Source of the DNA: Thiorhodococcus minor
GTDB lineage: Bacteria; Pseudomonadota; Gammaproteobacteria; Chromatiales; Chromatiaceae
Assembly: GCF_010820565.1 (NCBI RefSeq)
Contig: NZ_JAAIJQ010000065.1
Coordinates: forward strand, 1-33,305
Reading direction: 5' to 3'
Length of the DNA stretch: 33,305 nucleotides
Part shown: positions 24,845 through 33,210 of the stretch, in pieces
Numbering within the stretch: position 1 is the stretch's first letter
How the letters are laid out: each line of letters opens with the position of its first letter
Translations under genes and position numbers: made by a program
Notes under the pieces: generated by a model
Seen by the model: only the letters and a program-made list of their open reading frames with translations
Told to the model about the DNA's origin: nothing
Databases searched by the model: none

Positions 24845-25960
24845 ATGAATCTAAACTTCGTGCTCTCATTTCCACCCTTTTTTAAACCGCGACGTTTCGA
24901 GCGTACTTCCCCGTCAAGGAGACGGAACAAATCGCGTCTAGGGCTGCCACTGTCTGCCGCAGTTGTCCTGCTCGCCGCCTGCACCCAGCAGCCGGATCCC
25001 GTGCTCGAGATCGACGGCCCCACCATGGGGACCTACTACTCGGTCAAGATCGCCCGGCCTGCCGAGGGACTGACGGCCGAGGATCTGCGGCCGAAGATCG
25101 AGGCGGTTCTAAACGCCGTGGTCGCCGAGATCTCGACCTACGACGAGACCTCAGAGCTGTCTCGCCTCAACCGGAATTCGAGCGCCGACTGGATCCCCGT
25201 CTCGCGGCATCTGCTCGACGTCATCGCCGAGGGGCAGCGCATCGCCAAGCTCACCGACGGTGCCTTCGATGTCACCATCGGTCCCTTGGTCAACCTCTGG
25301 GGCTTCGGCCCGGAGCGGCCGCGCGACGCTGTGCCGACGGCGGCGGAGATCGCGGCCGCCAAGGCGCGCGTCGGCTGGCAGAAGCTCGCGCTGAGGGACG
25401 ACCCTCCCGCCGTGCGAAAGGCCCGGCCGGATCTCTACATCGACCTGTCCGCTCTGGGAGAGGGCTATGGCGCGGACCGCGTCGCGGCCTGGCTGGATGA
25501 GCAGGGCGTGGCCGATTACATGGTCGCCGTGGCTGGGGCCATTCGCGCCAAGGGGTTGAACGCCAAGCGCGAGCCCTGGGCGATTGCCATCGAGCAGCCG
25601 ATGCCGGATCGGCGCGCGGTGCATCGCGTCATCCCCATCTCGGATCGCGCGCTCTCCACCTCCGGCGACTACCGCAATTTCTTCGAGAAAGACGGCAAGC
25701 ACTACTCGCACGAGATCGATCCGCAGACTGGCGCGCCCGTAGGGCGTCAGCTCGGCTCTGTCACTGTCGTGGGGGATGTCGGGATGGTCGTCGACGGCCT
25801 GGCGACCGCGCTCATGGTGCTGGGGGCCGAGAAGGGGCCGGCTTTGGCGGATGCATCCGGCATAGCCGCCTATTTCATCGTCCGCGAAGGCGAGACGATT
25901 CGCGGATTCGGGTCACGGGACTTTCAGGCTGTCCTGAAGGTGGCGGGCGGTGCGGAGTAG
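24845..25960 (+). CDS. apbE: FAD:protein FMN transferase, lipoprotein
   Basis: A 371-residue protein that covalently attaches FMN to Thr/Ser of exported redox proteins (such as RnfG/NqrC). A lipobox, LLAAC46, shows it is membrane-anchored in the periplasm. Motifs are GPTMGTYYSVKI (58-69), LSALGEGYGADRVAAWL, TSGDYRNFFE, HYSHEIDPQTGAPV and SVTVVGDVG...VDGLATAL. The usual GGE-x-RA-x-G motif reads AGAIRAKG here, an odd substitution. The predicted start (24845; GTG 24860 is also possible) gives an unusually long, Arg/Phe-rich N-terminus before the signal core, with no clear ribosome site, and begins 15 nt after RAYT. The original 5' end may have been altered when the REP/RAYT element arrived. Confidence 0.88.
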   Translation: MNLNFVLSFPPFFKPRRFERTSPSRRRNKSRLGLPLSAAVVLLAACTQQPDPVLEIDGPTMGTYYSVKIARPAEGLTAEDLRPKIEAVLNAVVAEISTYDETSELSRLNRNSSADWIPVSRHLLDVIAEGQRIAKLTDGAFDVTIGPLVNLWGFGPERPRDAVPTAAEIAAAKARVGWQKLALRDDPPAVRKARPDLYIDLSALGEGYGADRVAAWLDEQGVADYMVAVAGAIRAKGLNAKREPWAIAIEQPMPDRRAVHRVIPISDRALSTSGDYRNFFEKDGKHYSHEIDPQTGAPVGRQLGSVTVVGDVGMVVDGLATALMVLGAEKGPALADASGIAAYFIVREGETIRGFGSRDFQAVLKVAGGAE

Positions 25961-26362
25961 GGCGTCAACAGGAGCCCATCGTCATTTAGATGGCTTGGCT
26001 TCAATAGAGAGTATTTAGGAATTTTGCCCATCTCGGTCTGCCGCCGCGCGTAGCCACTCAGAATCTGGTGCAGCGCGCTTCGCCCTGGCTCCAAGTGCTT
26101 GAAAGCCCGGCTGGGATCAGAGGTCTCATCGGCCGTTGTGGCTGCCTGGGGCGCTTGGGAGCTGGCTATCAGGCTAGTGTGATCGGCGTCACACACCCTG
26201 CGCCATTGAAAAATGGGGGCGACGAGGCAAAACGCCAAGGCCTTTATGTTAAAGTTCCGTGCCGTTTTTTGCGGCTGATCGGTCTGTCTGCTGCAGTATC
26301 CCGACCTTGCGATTGGCCGCTTCATTGGATCGGCTCAAACCAACAAATCCCGTAACGGGGGG
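25961..26362. other. Intergenic region upstream of hppA, 402 bp
   Basis: No convincing gene. A 133-codon minus-strand frame (25924-26325) crosses most of it but overlaps the apbE end and resembles nothing. A CRP-like box (26177-26194) and AT-richer DNA (TTGAAA at 26206, TTTATGTT near 26243-26250) suggest the hppA promoter lies between 26170 and 26300. Confidence 0.5.
26177..26194. promoter_or_regulatory. CRP-family binding site upstream of hppA
   Basis: GTGTGATCGGCGTCACAC contains TGTGA-N6-TCACA, a perfect match to the core consensus of CRP/Vfr-type regulators. It lies about 170 bp upstream of hppA in the only promoter-like stretch of the gap. Confidence 0.6.
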
Positions 26363-28402
26363 ATGTCAATGTCAACAGATTTTGTCCTTTGGTTCGCGAT
26401 CGGCGCAGGGGCGCTCGCGGTGATCTTCGGGCTTGTCGTCGTGGCCTGGATCAACGCGCAGTCGGCTGGCTCCGAGCGTATGCAGGAGATCGCGGCGGCC
26501 ATTCAGGCCGGCGCGCAGGCTTACCTCAATCGTCAGTACAGCACCATCGCCATGGTGGGTGCCGCACTCTTTCTCGTGCTCTGGCTCCTGCTCGACCTGG
26601 CGACGGCTGGCGGGTTCGCGATCGGCGCCGTGCTCTCGGGCCTGGCCGGGTATATCGGCATGAATGTGTCGGTCCGCGCCAATGTTCGCACCGCGCAGGC
26701 TGCAACCGTTAGCCTCGAGTCCGCCCTTGCCATCGCCTTCCGCGGCGGCGCCGTCACCGGCATGCTGGTCGTCGGTCTGGGAATTATCGGGGTGGCCGGC
26801 TACTTCCTGTACCTGGGCGCGGACGAAGCTGCGCTGCATGCGCTCATCGGTCTTGCCTTCGGCGGCTCGCTCATCTCCATCTTTGCCCGATTGGGCGGCG
26901 GTATCTTCACCAAGGGCGCCGACGTCGGCGCAGACCTGGTCGGCAAGGTCGAAGCTGGCATTCCGGAAGACGATCCACGCAACCCGGCGGTCATCGCCGA
27001 CAACGTGGGTGACAACGTCGGCGACTGCGCCGGCATGGCGGCCGACCTCTTCGAGACCTACGCCGTGACCATCATCGCCACTATGGTCCTGGGTGGCCTG
27101 CTGTCGAAGGCCGCTGGCGGCTTCGACATCAACTTCGTCATCTACCCGCTCGCGCTTGGCGCGGTCTCGATCCTTGCCTCCATCGTCGGCGCTTACTTCG
27201 TCAAGGCGAACGAGGGCGGACGCATCATGACCGCGCTCTATAAGGGCACCGCGATTGCCGGCGGGCTCGCGTTCATCCTGTTCGCGGTCGTGACCGGGCT
27301 CCTCATGGGCGATCACTTCTTCTCGCTGCTCTTCTGCGCCCTCATCGGTCTCGGCCTGACCGCCGCGCTGATGGTCATCACCGAGTACTACACCGCCACC
27401 GAGTTCCATCCGGTTCAGTACGTTGCCCAAGCCTCGCAGACCGGTCATGCGACCAACGTCATCGCGGGTCTCGCCATCTCCATGAAGTCCACGGCCCTGC
27501 CGGTTCTCTCGGTCTGTATCGCCATCTGGGCCTCCTACATGGTCGCCGACCTCTATGGCATCGCCATCGCTGCGACCGCCATGCTGTCCATGGCCGGGAT
27601 GATCGTCGCGCTCGACGCCTATGGCCCCATCACCGACAACGCGGGCGGCATCGCCGAGATGTCCGGTCTGCCCGAGGACGTGCGCAAGACCACCGACGCA
27701 CTCGACGCCGTCGGCAACACCACCAAGGCCGTCACCAAGGGCTACGCCATCGGCTCCGCCGGCCTGGCCGCGCTCGTGCTCTTCGCCGACTACACCCACA
27801 ATCTGGAAGCGGTCGGCAAGATGCAGGACTTCATGCTCTCCGACCCGGCCGTCATCATCGGTCTCTTCATCGGCGGTCTGGTGCCCTACCTCTTCGGCGC
27901 CATGGCGATGGAGGCCGTTGGCCGTGCCGCCAGCTCGGTCGTGATGGAAGTGCGGCGTCAGTTCAAGGAGATCAAAGGCATCATGGACGGGACGGCCAAG
28001 CCGGACTACACCCGTGCCGTCGATCTGCTGACCAAGGCCGCCATCAAGGAGATGATCGTTCCCTCGCTGCTGCCGATCCTGGTGCCCGTCGCGGTCGCTA
28101 TCGGTATGAACATCCTCATGGGCGACGGCGCCGGTATCCGTGCGCTGGGCGGTATGCTGATCGGGACCATCGTGACCGGTCTCTTCGTGGCCATCTCCAT
28201 GTGTACCGGTGGCGGCGCTTGGGACAACGCCAAGAAGTATGTCGAGGAAGGGAACTTCGGTGGCAAGGGCTCCGATGCCCACCATGCGGCTGTCACTGGC
28301 GATACTGTCGGCGACCCCTACAAGGACACCGCCGGTCCCGCCATCAACCCGCTGATCAAGATCATCAACATCGTGGCACTGCTGCTGGTGCCGCTGCTCT
28401 GA
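26363..28402 (+). CDS. hppA: K+-independent H+-translocating pyrophosphatase
   Basis: A 679-residue membrane pump with about 16 hydrophobic segments that couples pyrophosphate hydrolysis to proton export. The substrate/metal motif [20 protein letters not shown] (201-220) is complete, and the C-terminal segment [18 protein letters not shown] is intact. The residues that distinguish the potassium-independent subclass are present: GNTT-K455-A-V-T458-KG instead of Ala and Gly. This fits a proton pump that works without K+. The start ATG 26363 follows a G-rich stretch; ATG 26369 has better spacing. Monocistronic with a strong terminator. Confidence 0.96.
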   Translation: MSMSTDFVLWFAIGAGALAVIFGLVVVAWINAQSAGSERMQEIAAAIQAGAQAYLNRQYSTIAMVGAALFLVLWLLLDLATAGGFAIGAVLSGLAGYIGMNVSVRANVRTAQAATVSLESALAIAFRGGAVTGMLVVGLGIIGVAGYFLYLGADEAALHALIGLAFGGSLISIFARLGGGIFTKGADVGADLVGKVEAGIPEDDPRNPAVIADNVGDNVGDCAGMAADLFETYAVTIIATMVLGGLLSKAAGGFDINFVIYPLALGAVSILASIVGAYFVKANEGGRIMTALYKGTAIAGGLAFILFAVVTGLLMGDHFFSLLFCALIGLGLTAALMVITEYYTATEFHPVQYVAQASQTGHATNVIAGLAISMKSTALPVLSVCIAIWASYMVADLYGIAIAATAMLSMAGMIVALDAYGPITDNAGGIAEMSGLPEDVRKTTDALDAVGNTTKAVTKGYAIGSAGLAALVLFADYTHNLEAVGKMQDFMLSDPAVIIGLFIGGLVPYLFGAMAMEAVGRAASSVVMEVRRQFKEIKGIMDGTAKPDYTRAVDLLTKAAIKEMIVPSLLPILVPVAVAIGMNILMGDGAGIRALGGMLIGTIVTGLFVAISMCTGGGAWDNAKKYVEEGNFGGKGSDAHHAAVTGDTVGDPYKDTAGPAINPLIKIINIVALLLVPLL

Positions 28403-28445
28403 TCTCGGGGACCTGATCCCGGGAGCAAGGATGCTCCGACACAAT

Positions 28446-28483
28446 GAAGAAAGGCGCAGCTGAGCTGCGCCTTTCTTCGTTTT
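28446..28483 (+). terminator. Intrinsic terminator of hppA
   Basis: A perfect 15-bp stem (GAAGAAAGGCGCAGC/GCTGCGCCTTTCTTC) with a 3-nt loop is followed by GTTTTG, 44 bp after the hppA stop. Confidence 0.92.
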
Positions 28484-28540
28484 GGGGCAAGCGTGTCGGC
28501 GCTCGCCGCTTGGCGCTCTCGGCTTCGGTCATCCTAGCAA

Positions 28541-28567
28541 GAGCTGCCAGCCACCAACCGCCAGCTC
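28541..28567 (-). repeat. Degenerate heptamer array, GCTGGNN type, minus strand
   Basis: Read on the minus strand, this segment gives GCTGGCG, GTTGGTG, GCTGGCA and GCTC, 7-bp units of the same family as the arrays at 28667 and 30198. It faces the plus-strand array at 28667 about 100 bp away. Confidence 0.5.
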
Positions 28568-28666
28568 AACGCTTTGTTTCGGAGCTGCTTTCAGCTCTTC
28601 GCTGAGTCACCCAGGGGGTGAGCGGCTGATCGGCCAGAAAATCCGGCAACTGTATGATATTCCTCC

Positions 28667-28694
28667 GCTGGCGGCTGGGAGCTGGAAGCTGACT
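28667..28694 (+). repeat. Degenerate heptamer array, GCTGGNN type
   Basis: Four 7-bp units, GCTGGCG, GCTGGGA, GCTGGAA and GCTGACT, in tandem. Together with the inverted partner at 28541 they bracket a gap with no recognisable gene. Confidence 0.55.
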
Positions 28695-28771
28695 GCTCCA
28701 ATTAGGGGCATCGATTGGCCTGGACCCCGGTTGTGGGATGGGCAAGGGCAGAGACTGTGAAGAAATTCTGC

Positions 28772-28855
28772 GTAGGTTGGGCTGAGGTACGAAGCCCAAC
28801 ATGGCGGCTAGCCTAACGCTTTGATTGTTGGCTCCCCTGCGTCGGCCCAACCTAC
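28772..28855. repeat. Nested palindromic intergenic element
   Basis: Outer arms GTAGGTTGGGC (28772-28782) and GCCCAACCTAC (28845-28855) are perfect inverted repeats. Inside, GTTGGGCT/AGCCCAAC (28776-28800) forms a second 8-bp stem. The pattern resembles dispersed GTAGGTTGGGCT-type repeats found in many proteobacterial genomes. Confidence 0.7.
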
Positions 28856-28950
28856 ACCAATCTGCGATCTTCGCGGTGCGCTTGGATTACTCTCGCAGTC
28901 TCGCTCGCTCGTCCACCCGACAGGTCCGACCGACGATCGAGGCCGCGGTC

Positions 28951-29196
28951 TCAGGCCTCCTCGGCCACCTCGGTCCAGCCCCGCTCGAGATAGTGCTTGC
29001 GCAGGATGTCGTAGGCGAAGAAAGGATAGATGAGCCAGGAAAGCCCCGCGGTGACGATGGCGAAGAGGACACCGCCAAGTACGTGATTCCAGATGCCCTT
29101 GAAGGCGAAATAGAAGAAGCCGAACAGCAGGACCCAAAGCGGCGCGAGTGCCGGGATCTCCTCAACCGCTCCGGTTTCCGGATTCTTGAACTTCAT
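28951..29196 (-). CDS. Small conserved-looking membrane protein (81 aa)
   Basis: An 81-residue protein starting MKFKNPETGAVEEI. Two hydrophobic segments (about 18-35 and 40-60, LAPLWVLLFGFFYFAFKG and VLGGVLFAIVTAGLSWLIY) are followed by a charged tail (RKHYLERGWTEV). It resembles small inner-membrane proteins of unknown function. ATG 29196 was chosen because GGAGAAA lies upstream; the frame is open to 29271. No operon partner; function unknown. Confidence 0.75.
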   Translation of the reverse strand: MKFKNPETGAVEEIPALAPLWVLLFGFFYFAFKGIWNHVLGGVLFAIVTAGLSWLIYPFFAYDILRKHYLERGWTEVAEEA

Positions 29197-29631
29197 CAGC
29201 AGTTTCTCCAATGCGCGGCTGAATGGCAGCCGTATTGCGCCCCGACCGATGTCAGGCCAGGGCGGTCTCAATGCGTCCTCTCAGTGGGGGCGTCGCGATG
29301 TGTCAGCGGCGCGCGCTGCGCGGCGCGCTTCTCAGTCAGGACGGTGAGGCGCTCAGCCTGAGTCGGGATTCTCCGCCTCACTCTAGTCGGGTCTTCTCGC
29401 CGGGCTAGATCGCTGAGGCCTGATCTTCTCGGGACGCTGCGCGAACGCCAGCGCGAGACCATACTGGAATCTTGCCCTGAGCTCTACTGCGTCGCGGGAC
29501 GACTGCCATGCTTCGAAAGGGCTTCTTGCGGCGGGGCAGGGGGCAGGGGGCAGGGTGCAGGGTGCTTGGCCGAAGCGGGAGGCTGGAGCGCGCAGCCGAT
29601 TCGGCTCGGAAGGGACTGGTCAGCCCATGGC
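29197..29631. other. Intergenic region, 435 bp
   Basis: No gene is supported between the small membrane protein and the EthD-like gene. It holds the G-rich heptamer array at 29533-29565. Open frames here are Arg/Pro-rich shadows. Confidence 0.5.
29533..29565 (+). repeat. G-rich heptamer array, potential G-quadruplex
   Basis: Units GGGGCAG (three copies), GGTGCAG and GGTGC follow in tandem with a 7-bp period. Five G-runs of three or more on the plus strand are spaced 2-4 nt, so the sequence could form a G-quadruplex. Confidence 0.7.
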
Positions 29632-29952
29632 TCAGGGCTGCCCGACGACGACCTCGCTGATCTGGATGACTGGCGTCAGGTCCGTGTATCTCGGTATGTC
29701 CGCCAGGATCTCCTCGGCGTGCGGACCGAAGCCCGCTTGGAAGGCCTCCACGGACTTGCAAAAGATATGGCACATGCCGACGTAGGTCGGCGGCGTGCCG
29801 GGCTCGCCGCCACCGAGCCCGCGGTCGATCGTGTAATACTTGCAATGGTCTCCCATGCGCTCCTTCACGAGGGGCAGGTGCTGATCGCGATAGTAGTCGT
29901 GATCGAAGCGGTCGTCCGCGGTGCCGGGGTACATGACACTGACCTTGATCAT
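29632..29952 (-). CDS. EthD-domain protein
   Basis: A 106-residue protein of the EthD ferredoxin-like-fold family. It begins MIKVSVMYPGT and shows the typical FDHDYYRDQHLPLVKERMG segment, a CHIFCKSVEAFQAGFG middle and ending PVIQISEVVVGQP. Such dimeric alpha/beta barrel proteins bind small hydrophobic molecules; some take part in ring or ether chemistry. The substrate here is unknown. AGGAGA upstream supports the start. It stands alone between repeat-rich gaps. Confidence 0.88.
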   Translation of the reverse strand: MIKVSVMYPGTADDRFDHDYYRDQHLPLVKERMGDHCKYYTIDRGLGGGEPGTPPTYVGMCHIFCKSVEAFQAGFGPHAEEILADIPRYTDLTPVIQISEVVVGQP

Positions 29953-30299
29953 TCGATGTCTCCTCGAGTGGTGGTGAGCCGGCGATCTTGGCTGCCAGGC
30001 TCGGGCGGCGAAACACGGATGCCAAGCATTCTGCGAGCCAGACCCAGGGGCGTGCGTGCGCTGACCTGGATGGCGTCATGAGCCATCAGTCACCAGCGGC
30101 CGACCCACAGGGTCTGTTCCAGGCCGGCTTGCGGGTCCACGCGGAGGGCGAGTGGTCGAGCCGACAGATAAGATGGCAGCGTCCGATACGCTTTCCTTGG
30201 TAGCTGGTAGCTGGTAGCTGGTAGCTGGTAGCTGGTAGCTGGTAGCTGGTAGCTGTGTCATCCATGAGCCGCCGCTGTTCCATTCCGAGGGCCTGAGCC
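29953..30299. other. Intergenic region with heptamer array, 347 bp
   Basis: No gene is supported between the divergent EthD and YjdF-like genes. The (TGGTAGC)8 array lies 46 bp upstream of the YjdF-like start; a reading frame through it encodes the artefactual QLPATSY repeat. Confidence 0.55.
30198..30253. repeat. Heptamer tandem repeat (TGGTAGC)8
   Basis: Eight perfect copies of TGGTAGC (56 bp), the longest and purest heptamer array in this window. Purity suggests recent expansion. It sits in the 5' leader or promoter of the YjdF-like gene, so copy number could shift spacing there. Confidence 0.95.
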
Positions 30300-30941
30300 A
30301 TGACCCTGTCCTCCCGAGCTACTTGGCTCGTCGTTGCATCCATCGCATTGGTCGGGCTTCTGATGCTGTCCGGCCTTGCCCCTTATGACCGTCCGACCTG
30401 GCTGATGGAGGTGCTTCCGGTCATGATCGCGCTGCCCGTCCTCTGGCTGAGCTATGGACGGTTTCCATTGACGACGCTGCTCTACGTGGCCATTTTCGCG
30501 CACGCGGTCGTGCTAATCCTGGGTGGGACCTATACCTACGCGAGGGTCCCGCTCGGCTTCGAGATCCAGCAGTTGCTCGGCCTGGATCGCAACCCCTATG
30601 ACAAGATCGGTCACTTCATGCAGGGCTTCGTGCCCGCGCTGGTGGCTCGCGAGATTCTGATTCGAGGCGCCTTCGCCCGCGGGCGGCGCATGGTTGGCTT
30701 CTTGGCTGTCTGCGTCGCGCTGGCGATCAGCGCCTTCTATGAGCTGATCGAGTGGTGGGCTGCGCTTGCCATGGGGCAGGATGCCGATGCCTTTTTGGGG
30801 ACTCAGGGCGATCCCTGGGATACCCAGTCCGACATGCTGATGGCGCTGTTGGGCGCCGTCGTCGCGATGGGCTTGTTCTCCGGACTCCAAGATCGGCAGA
30901 TGCGCGGCTTGCCTGGCTCCCGGTCCGGTATATCGACTTGA
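30300..30941 (+). CDS. YjdF/DUF2238 family membrane protein
   Basis: A 213-residue protein with about six hydrophobic segments. It carries the family marker YDKIGHFMQGFVPALVAREIL and the FYELIEWWAAL and GDPWDTQSDMLMALLGA segments, with conserved Asp, His, Glu and Asp that could bind a metal or ion. The family is poorly characterised; no function is assigned. GAGGG upstream of ATG 30300. It is followed by the symporter gene after 154 bp. Confidence 0.85.
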   Translation: MTLSSRATWLVVASIALVGLLMLSGLAPYDRPTWLMEVLPVMIALPVLWLSYGRFPLTTLLYVAIFAHAVVLILGGTYTYARVPLGFEIQQLLGLDRNPYDKIGHFMQGFVPALVAREILIRGAFARGRRMVGFLAVCVALAISAFYELIEWWAALAMGQDADAFLGTQGDPWDTQSDMLMALLGAVVAMGLFSGLQDRQMRGLPGSRSGIST

Positions 30942-31095
30942 GCGGGGATCTCATCAGCGATCTAGGCTGCTCAGGTGCTGGGAGCGCCGGACCCGCGATC
31001 CATCCCGAGCTCCGCCCGCTCACGCCTTGTTCCCCCCTGCGCCTTCACGGAAAATGGCGCCCTTACCCGATTCAACGACCAGGGGCGCTGACCTT

Positions 31096-32511
31096 ATGAC
31101 GGAAAAGCGAAGCTCGATCCACGGCCAATGGTCCTCCAGGTTCATCTTTATCCTGGCCGCGGTCGGTTCCGCCGTGGGGCTGGGCAATATCTGGAAGTTT
31201 CCCTACATCACAGGCGAGAACGGTGGCGGGGCCTTCGTGCTCGTCTATCTCGTCTGCATCGCGCTGATCGGTGCCCCGATCATGATCGCGGAGATCCTGC
31301 TGGGGCGGCGCGGGCGGCAGAGTCCGATCAACACCATGCGCGCCCTGGTGCAGGATGAGCAGGCCCATCCCGCCTGGTCGCTGCTCGGCTGGGGCGGCGT
31401 CATCACTGGGTTCCTGATCCTCTCCTACTACAGCGTGATTGCCGGCTGGGCGCTCGCCTACGTCTTCCGCGCCGCCGCCGGCGCCTTCAACGGGGCGACT
31501 GCAGAGATGGTGGGGGCGCAGTTCGACGGCCTGCTGAGCTCGCCCGAGTCCGTGCTCGCCTGGCACACCATCTTCATGGTCATGACCATGGTCGTGGTGG
31601 CCAGGGGAGTGCGGGGCGGTCTCGAAAAGGCCGTGACCTTTCTCATGCCGGCACTCTTCGTTCTGCTACTGGTCTTGGTGGGCTATGCGATGAGCCTGGG
31701 GGCCTTTTCACAGGGGCTCGACTTTCTCTTCAGCCCGAACTTCGAGAAGGTCTTCTACAGCTGCGAGGCGACCGCGGCCGGTGTCGAGCAATGTCACTTC
31801 ACCGGTGAGCCCATGCTGGTCGCGCTTGGCCACGCCTTTTTCACCCTGAGCCTGGGCATGGGCGCCATCATGGTTTACGGATCCTACATGCCCGCCAAGG
31901 CCTCCATCGCGCGCGCGACCTTCGCCATCGTCTTGGCGGATACCGGGGTTGCATTGCTCGCCGGCATGGCGATCTTCCCGATCGTCTTCTCCAACGGGCT
32001 GGAGCCGGCGGCCGGACCCGGTCTCATCTTTCAAACGCTGCCGATCGCCTTCGGCGCCATGCCGGCCGGCCAGCTCTTCGGAACCCTGTTCTTCGTGCTG
32101 CTGGTGTTCGCCGCCTGGTCGTCCGCCATCTCGCTGATCGAGCCGGCGGTGGCCTGGCTGGTCGAGAACCATGGCATGAAGCGCGTGCCCGCGGCGGCCT
32201 TCGTGGGGATGCTCGCCTGGTTCCTGGGGATCGGCACCGTGCTTTCCTTCAACCTGCTGTCCGGCGAGGAGTTCCAGCTCTTCGGCAAGACCATCTTCGA
32301 CTTGCTGGACTACCTGACCGCCAACATTCTGCTGCCGCTCGGAGGACTCTTCATCGCGCTCTTCACCGGCTGGGTCATGTCGCGCTCGGCGTCGCTGGAC
32401 GAGCTTCGCATGCGGGACGGCATCGGTTACAAAACCTGGTCGCTGCTGGTGCGCTATGTCTCACCTCTGCTGGTTGCCATCGTCTTCTTCAACGCCATAG
32501 GCATCATTTAG
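31096..32511 (+). CDS. Sodium:neurotransmitter symporter (SNF) family transporter
   Basis: A 471-residue membrane protein of the LeuT-fold SNF family. The first helix region has AAVGSAVGLGNIWKFPYITG, followed by ENGGGAFVLVYLV, the family hallmark including the unwound TM1 sodium/substrate site. About eleven or twelve hydrophobic segments follow. Likely sodium-coupled uptake of an amino acid or related compound; the substrate is not readable. ATG 31096 was chosen at the start of homology; an open frame extends to 31027. It is 13 nt before the DedA gene, so the two are probably co-transcribed. Confidence 0.93.
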   Translation: MTEKRSSIHGQWSSRFIFILAAVGSAVGLGNIWKFPYITGENGGGAFVLVYLVCIALIGAPIMIAEILLGRRGRQSPINTMRALVQDEQAHPAWSLLGWGGVITGFLILSYYSVIAGWALAYVFRAAAGAFNGATAEMVGAQFDGLLSSPESVLAWHTIFMVMTMVVVARGVRGGLEKAVTFLMPALFVLLLVLVGYAMSLGAFSQGLDFLFSPNFEKVFYSCEATAAGVEQCHFTGEPMLVALGHAFFTLSLGMGAIMVYGSYMPAKASIARATFAIVLADTGVALLAGMAIFPIVFSNGLEPAAGPGLIFQTLPIAFGAMPAGQLFGTLFFVLLVFAAWSSAISLIEPAVAWLVENHGMKRVPAAAFVGMLAWFLGIGTVLSFNLLSGEEFQLFGKTIFDLLDYLTANILLPLGGLFIALFTGWVMSRSASLDELRMRDGIGYKTWSLLVRYVSPLLVAIVFFNAIGII

Positions 32512-32524
32512 CGGGAGCGCTCGC

Positions 32525-33136
32525 ATGCTGCACGAGTTCGTCGATTGGGTTCTCCTAACGGTCGATGGATGGGGATACACGGGTATCTTCATCCTCATGG
32601 CCATCGAATCCAGCCTCATCCCTTTCCCGAGCGAGGTGGTCCTGATTCCTGCGGGCTATCTCGCCTATCAGGGGTCGATGAGCCTGGCGATGATCCTAGT
32701 CTCGGCGGTGCTCGGGAGCCTGTTGGGCGCCTTCTTGAACTACGGATTCGCGCTCCTGGTTGGGCGTCCGTTTCTGGAGCGTTACGGCAAGTACTTTTTT
32801 GTGCGGCCGACGCTCCTCCACAAGACCGACGCCTTCTTCGAGCGGCACGGGGCCATCTCGACCTTTACCGGACGACTGATTCCCGGCATCCGCCAGCTCG
32901 TCTCGCTGCCGGCTGGACTCGCCCGAATGCGGATTTGGACCTTCGCCGTCTACACGGGCATTGGGGCGGGCATCTGGTCGGCCGTGCTCATTGCCTTGGG
33001 CTTCTTCATCGGCGGCAACGAGCAGCTCATCCAAGACAACCTGCCCCTGGTCACTGCCGGGGCGCTGGCGTTCGTCGGCATCACGCTCGCTGGATACTAC
33101 ATCTGGCAGCGCCGGCAGCCGGCGTCGATGGATTGA
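32525..33136 (+). CDS. DedA family membrane protein
   Basis: A 203-residue inner-membrane protein with the DedA pattern: ESSLIPFPSEVVLIPAGYLA (28-47) and the conserved FTGRLIPGIRQLVSLPAGLAR segment containing the essential Arg residues. DedA proteins take part in lipid-carrier flipping and membrane-potential maintenance. GGGAG upstream of ATG 32525 supports the start; it lies 13 nt behind the SNF symporter. Confidence 0.93.
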   Translation: MLHEFVDWVLLTVDGWGYTGIFILMAIESSLIPFPSEVVLIPAGYLAYQGSMSLAMILVSAVLGSLLGAFLNYGFALLVGRPFLERYGKYFFVRPTLLHKTDAFFERHGAISTFTGRLIPGIRQLVSLPAGLARMRIWTFAVYTGIGAGIWSAVLIALGFFIGGNEQLIQDNLPLVTAGALAFVGITLAGYYIWQRRQPASMD

Positions 33137-33147
33137 CCGCAAGAGCG

Positions 33148-33182
33148 CGGTTGCGCCTCAACGCGCACGAAGCGCGCAACCG
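33148..33182 (+). terminator. Hairpin downstream of the DedA gene
   Basis: CGGTTGCGC/GCGCAACCG, a perfect 9-bp stem with a 17-nt loop, followed by ATTTCAAT, lies 11 bp after the dedA-like stop. Likely a terminator, although the T-tract is weak. Confidence 0.55.
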
Positions 33183-33191
33183 ATTTCAATA

Positions 33192-33210
33192 CACTGCCCA
33201 CTGCCCACTG
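33192..33210. repeat. Short heptamer repeat (CACTGCC)n
   Basis: Two perfect copies of CACTGCC and a partial third directly follow the DedA gene terminator. The rest of the sequence to 33305 shows no gene. Confidence 0.6.

Noticed and set aside
25924-26325. 133-codon minus-strand frame upstream of hppA
   Set aside because: It overlaps the apbE end and contains promoter-like elements; no motif, hydrophobic pattern or ribosome site.
26372-28444. 690-codon minus-strand frame opposite hppA
   Set aside because: A shadow of the pyrophosphatase gene; very acidic and His-rich, with no known motif.
28541-30253. Repeat arrays as CRISPR
   Set aside because: Units are 7 bp and directly adjacent, without spacers; no cas genes in the window.
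30076-30261. Minus-strand frame with a QLPATSY amino-acid repeat
   Set aside because: The repeat is only the translation of the (TGGTAGC)8 DNA array, not a protein feature.
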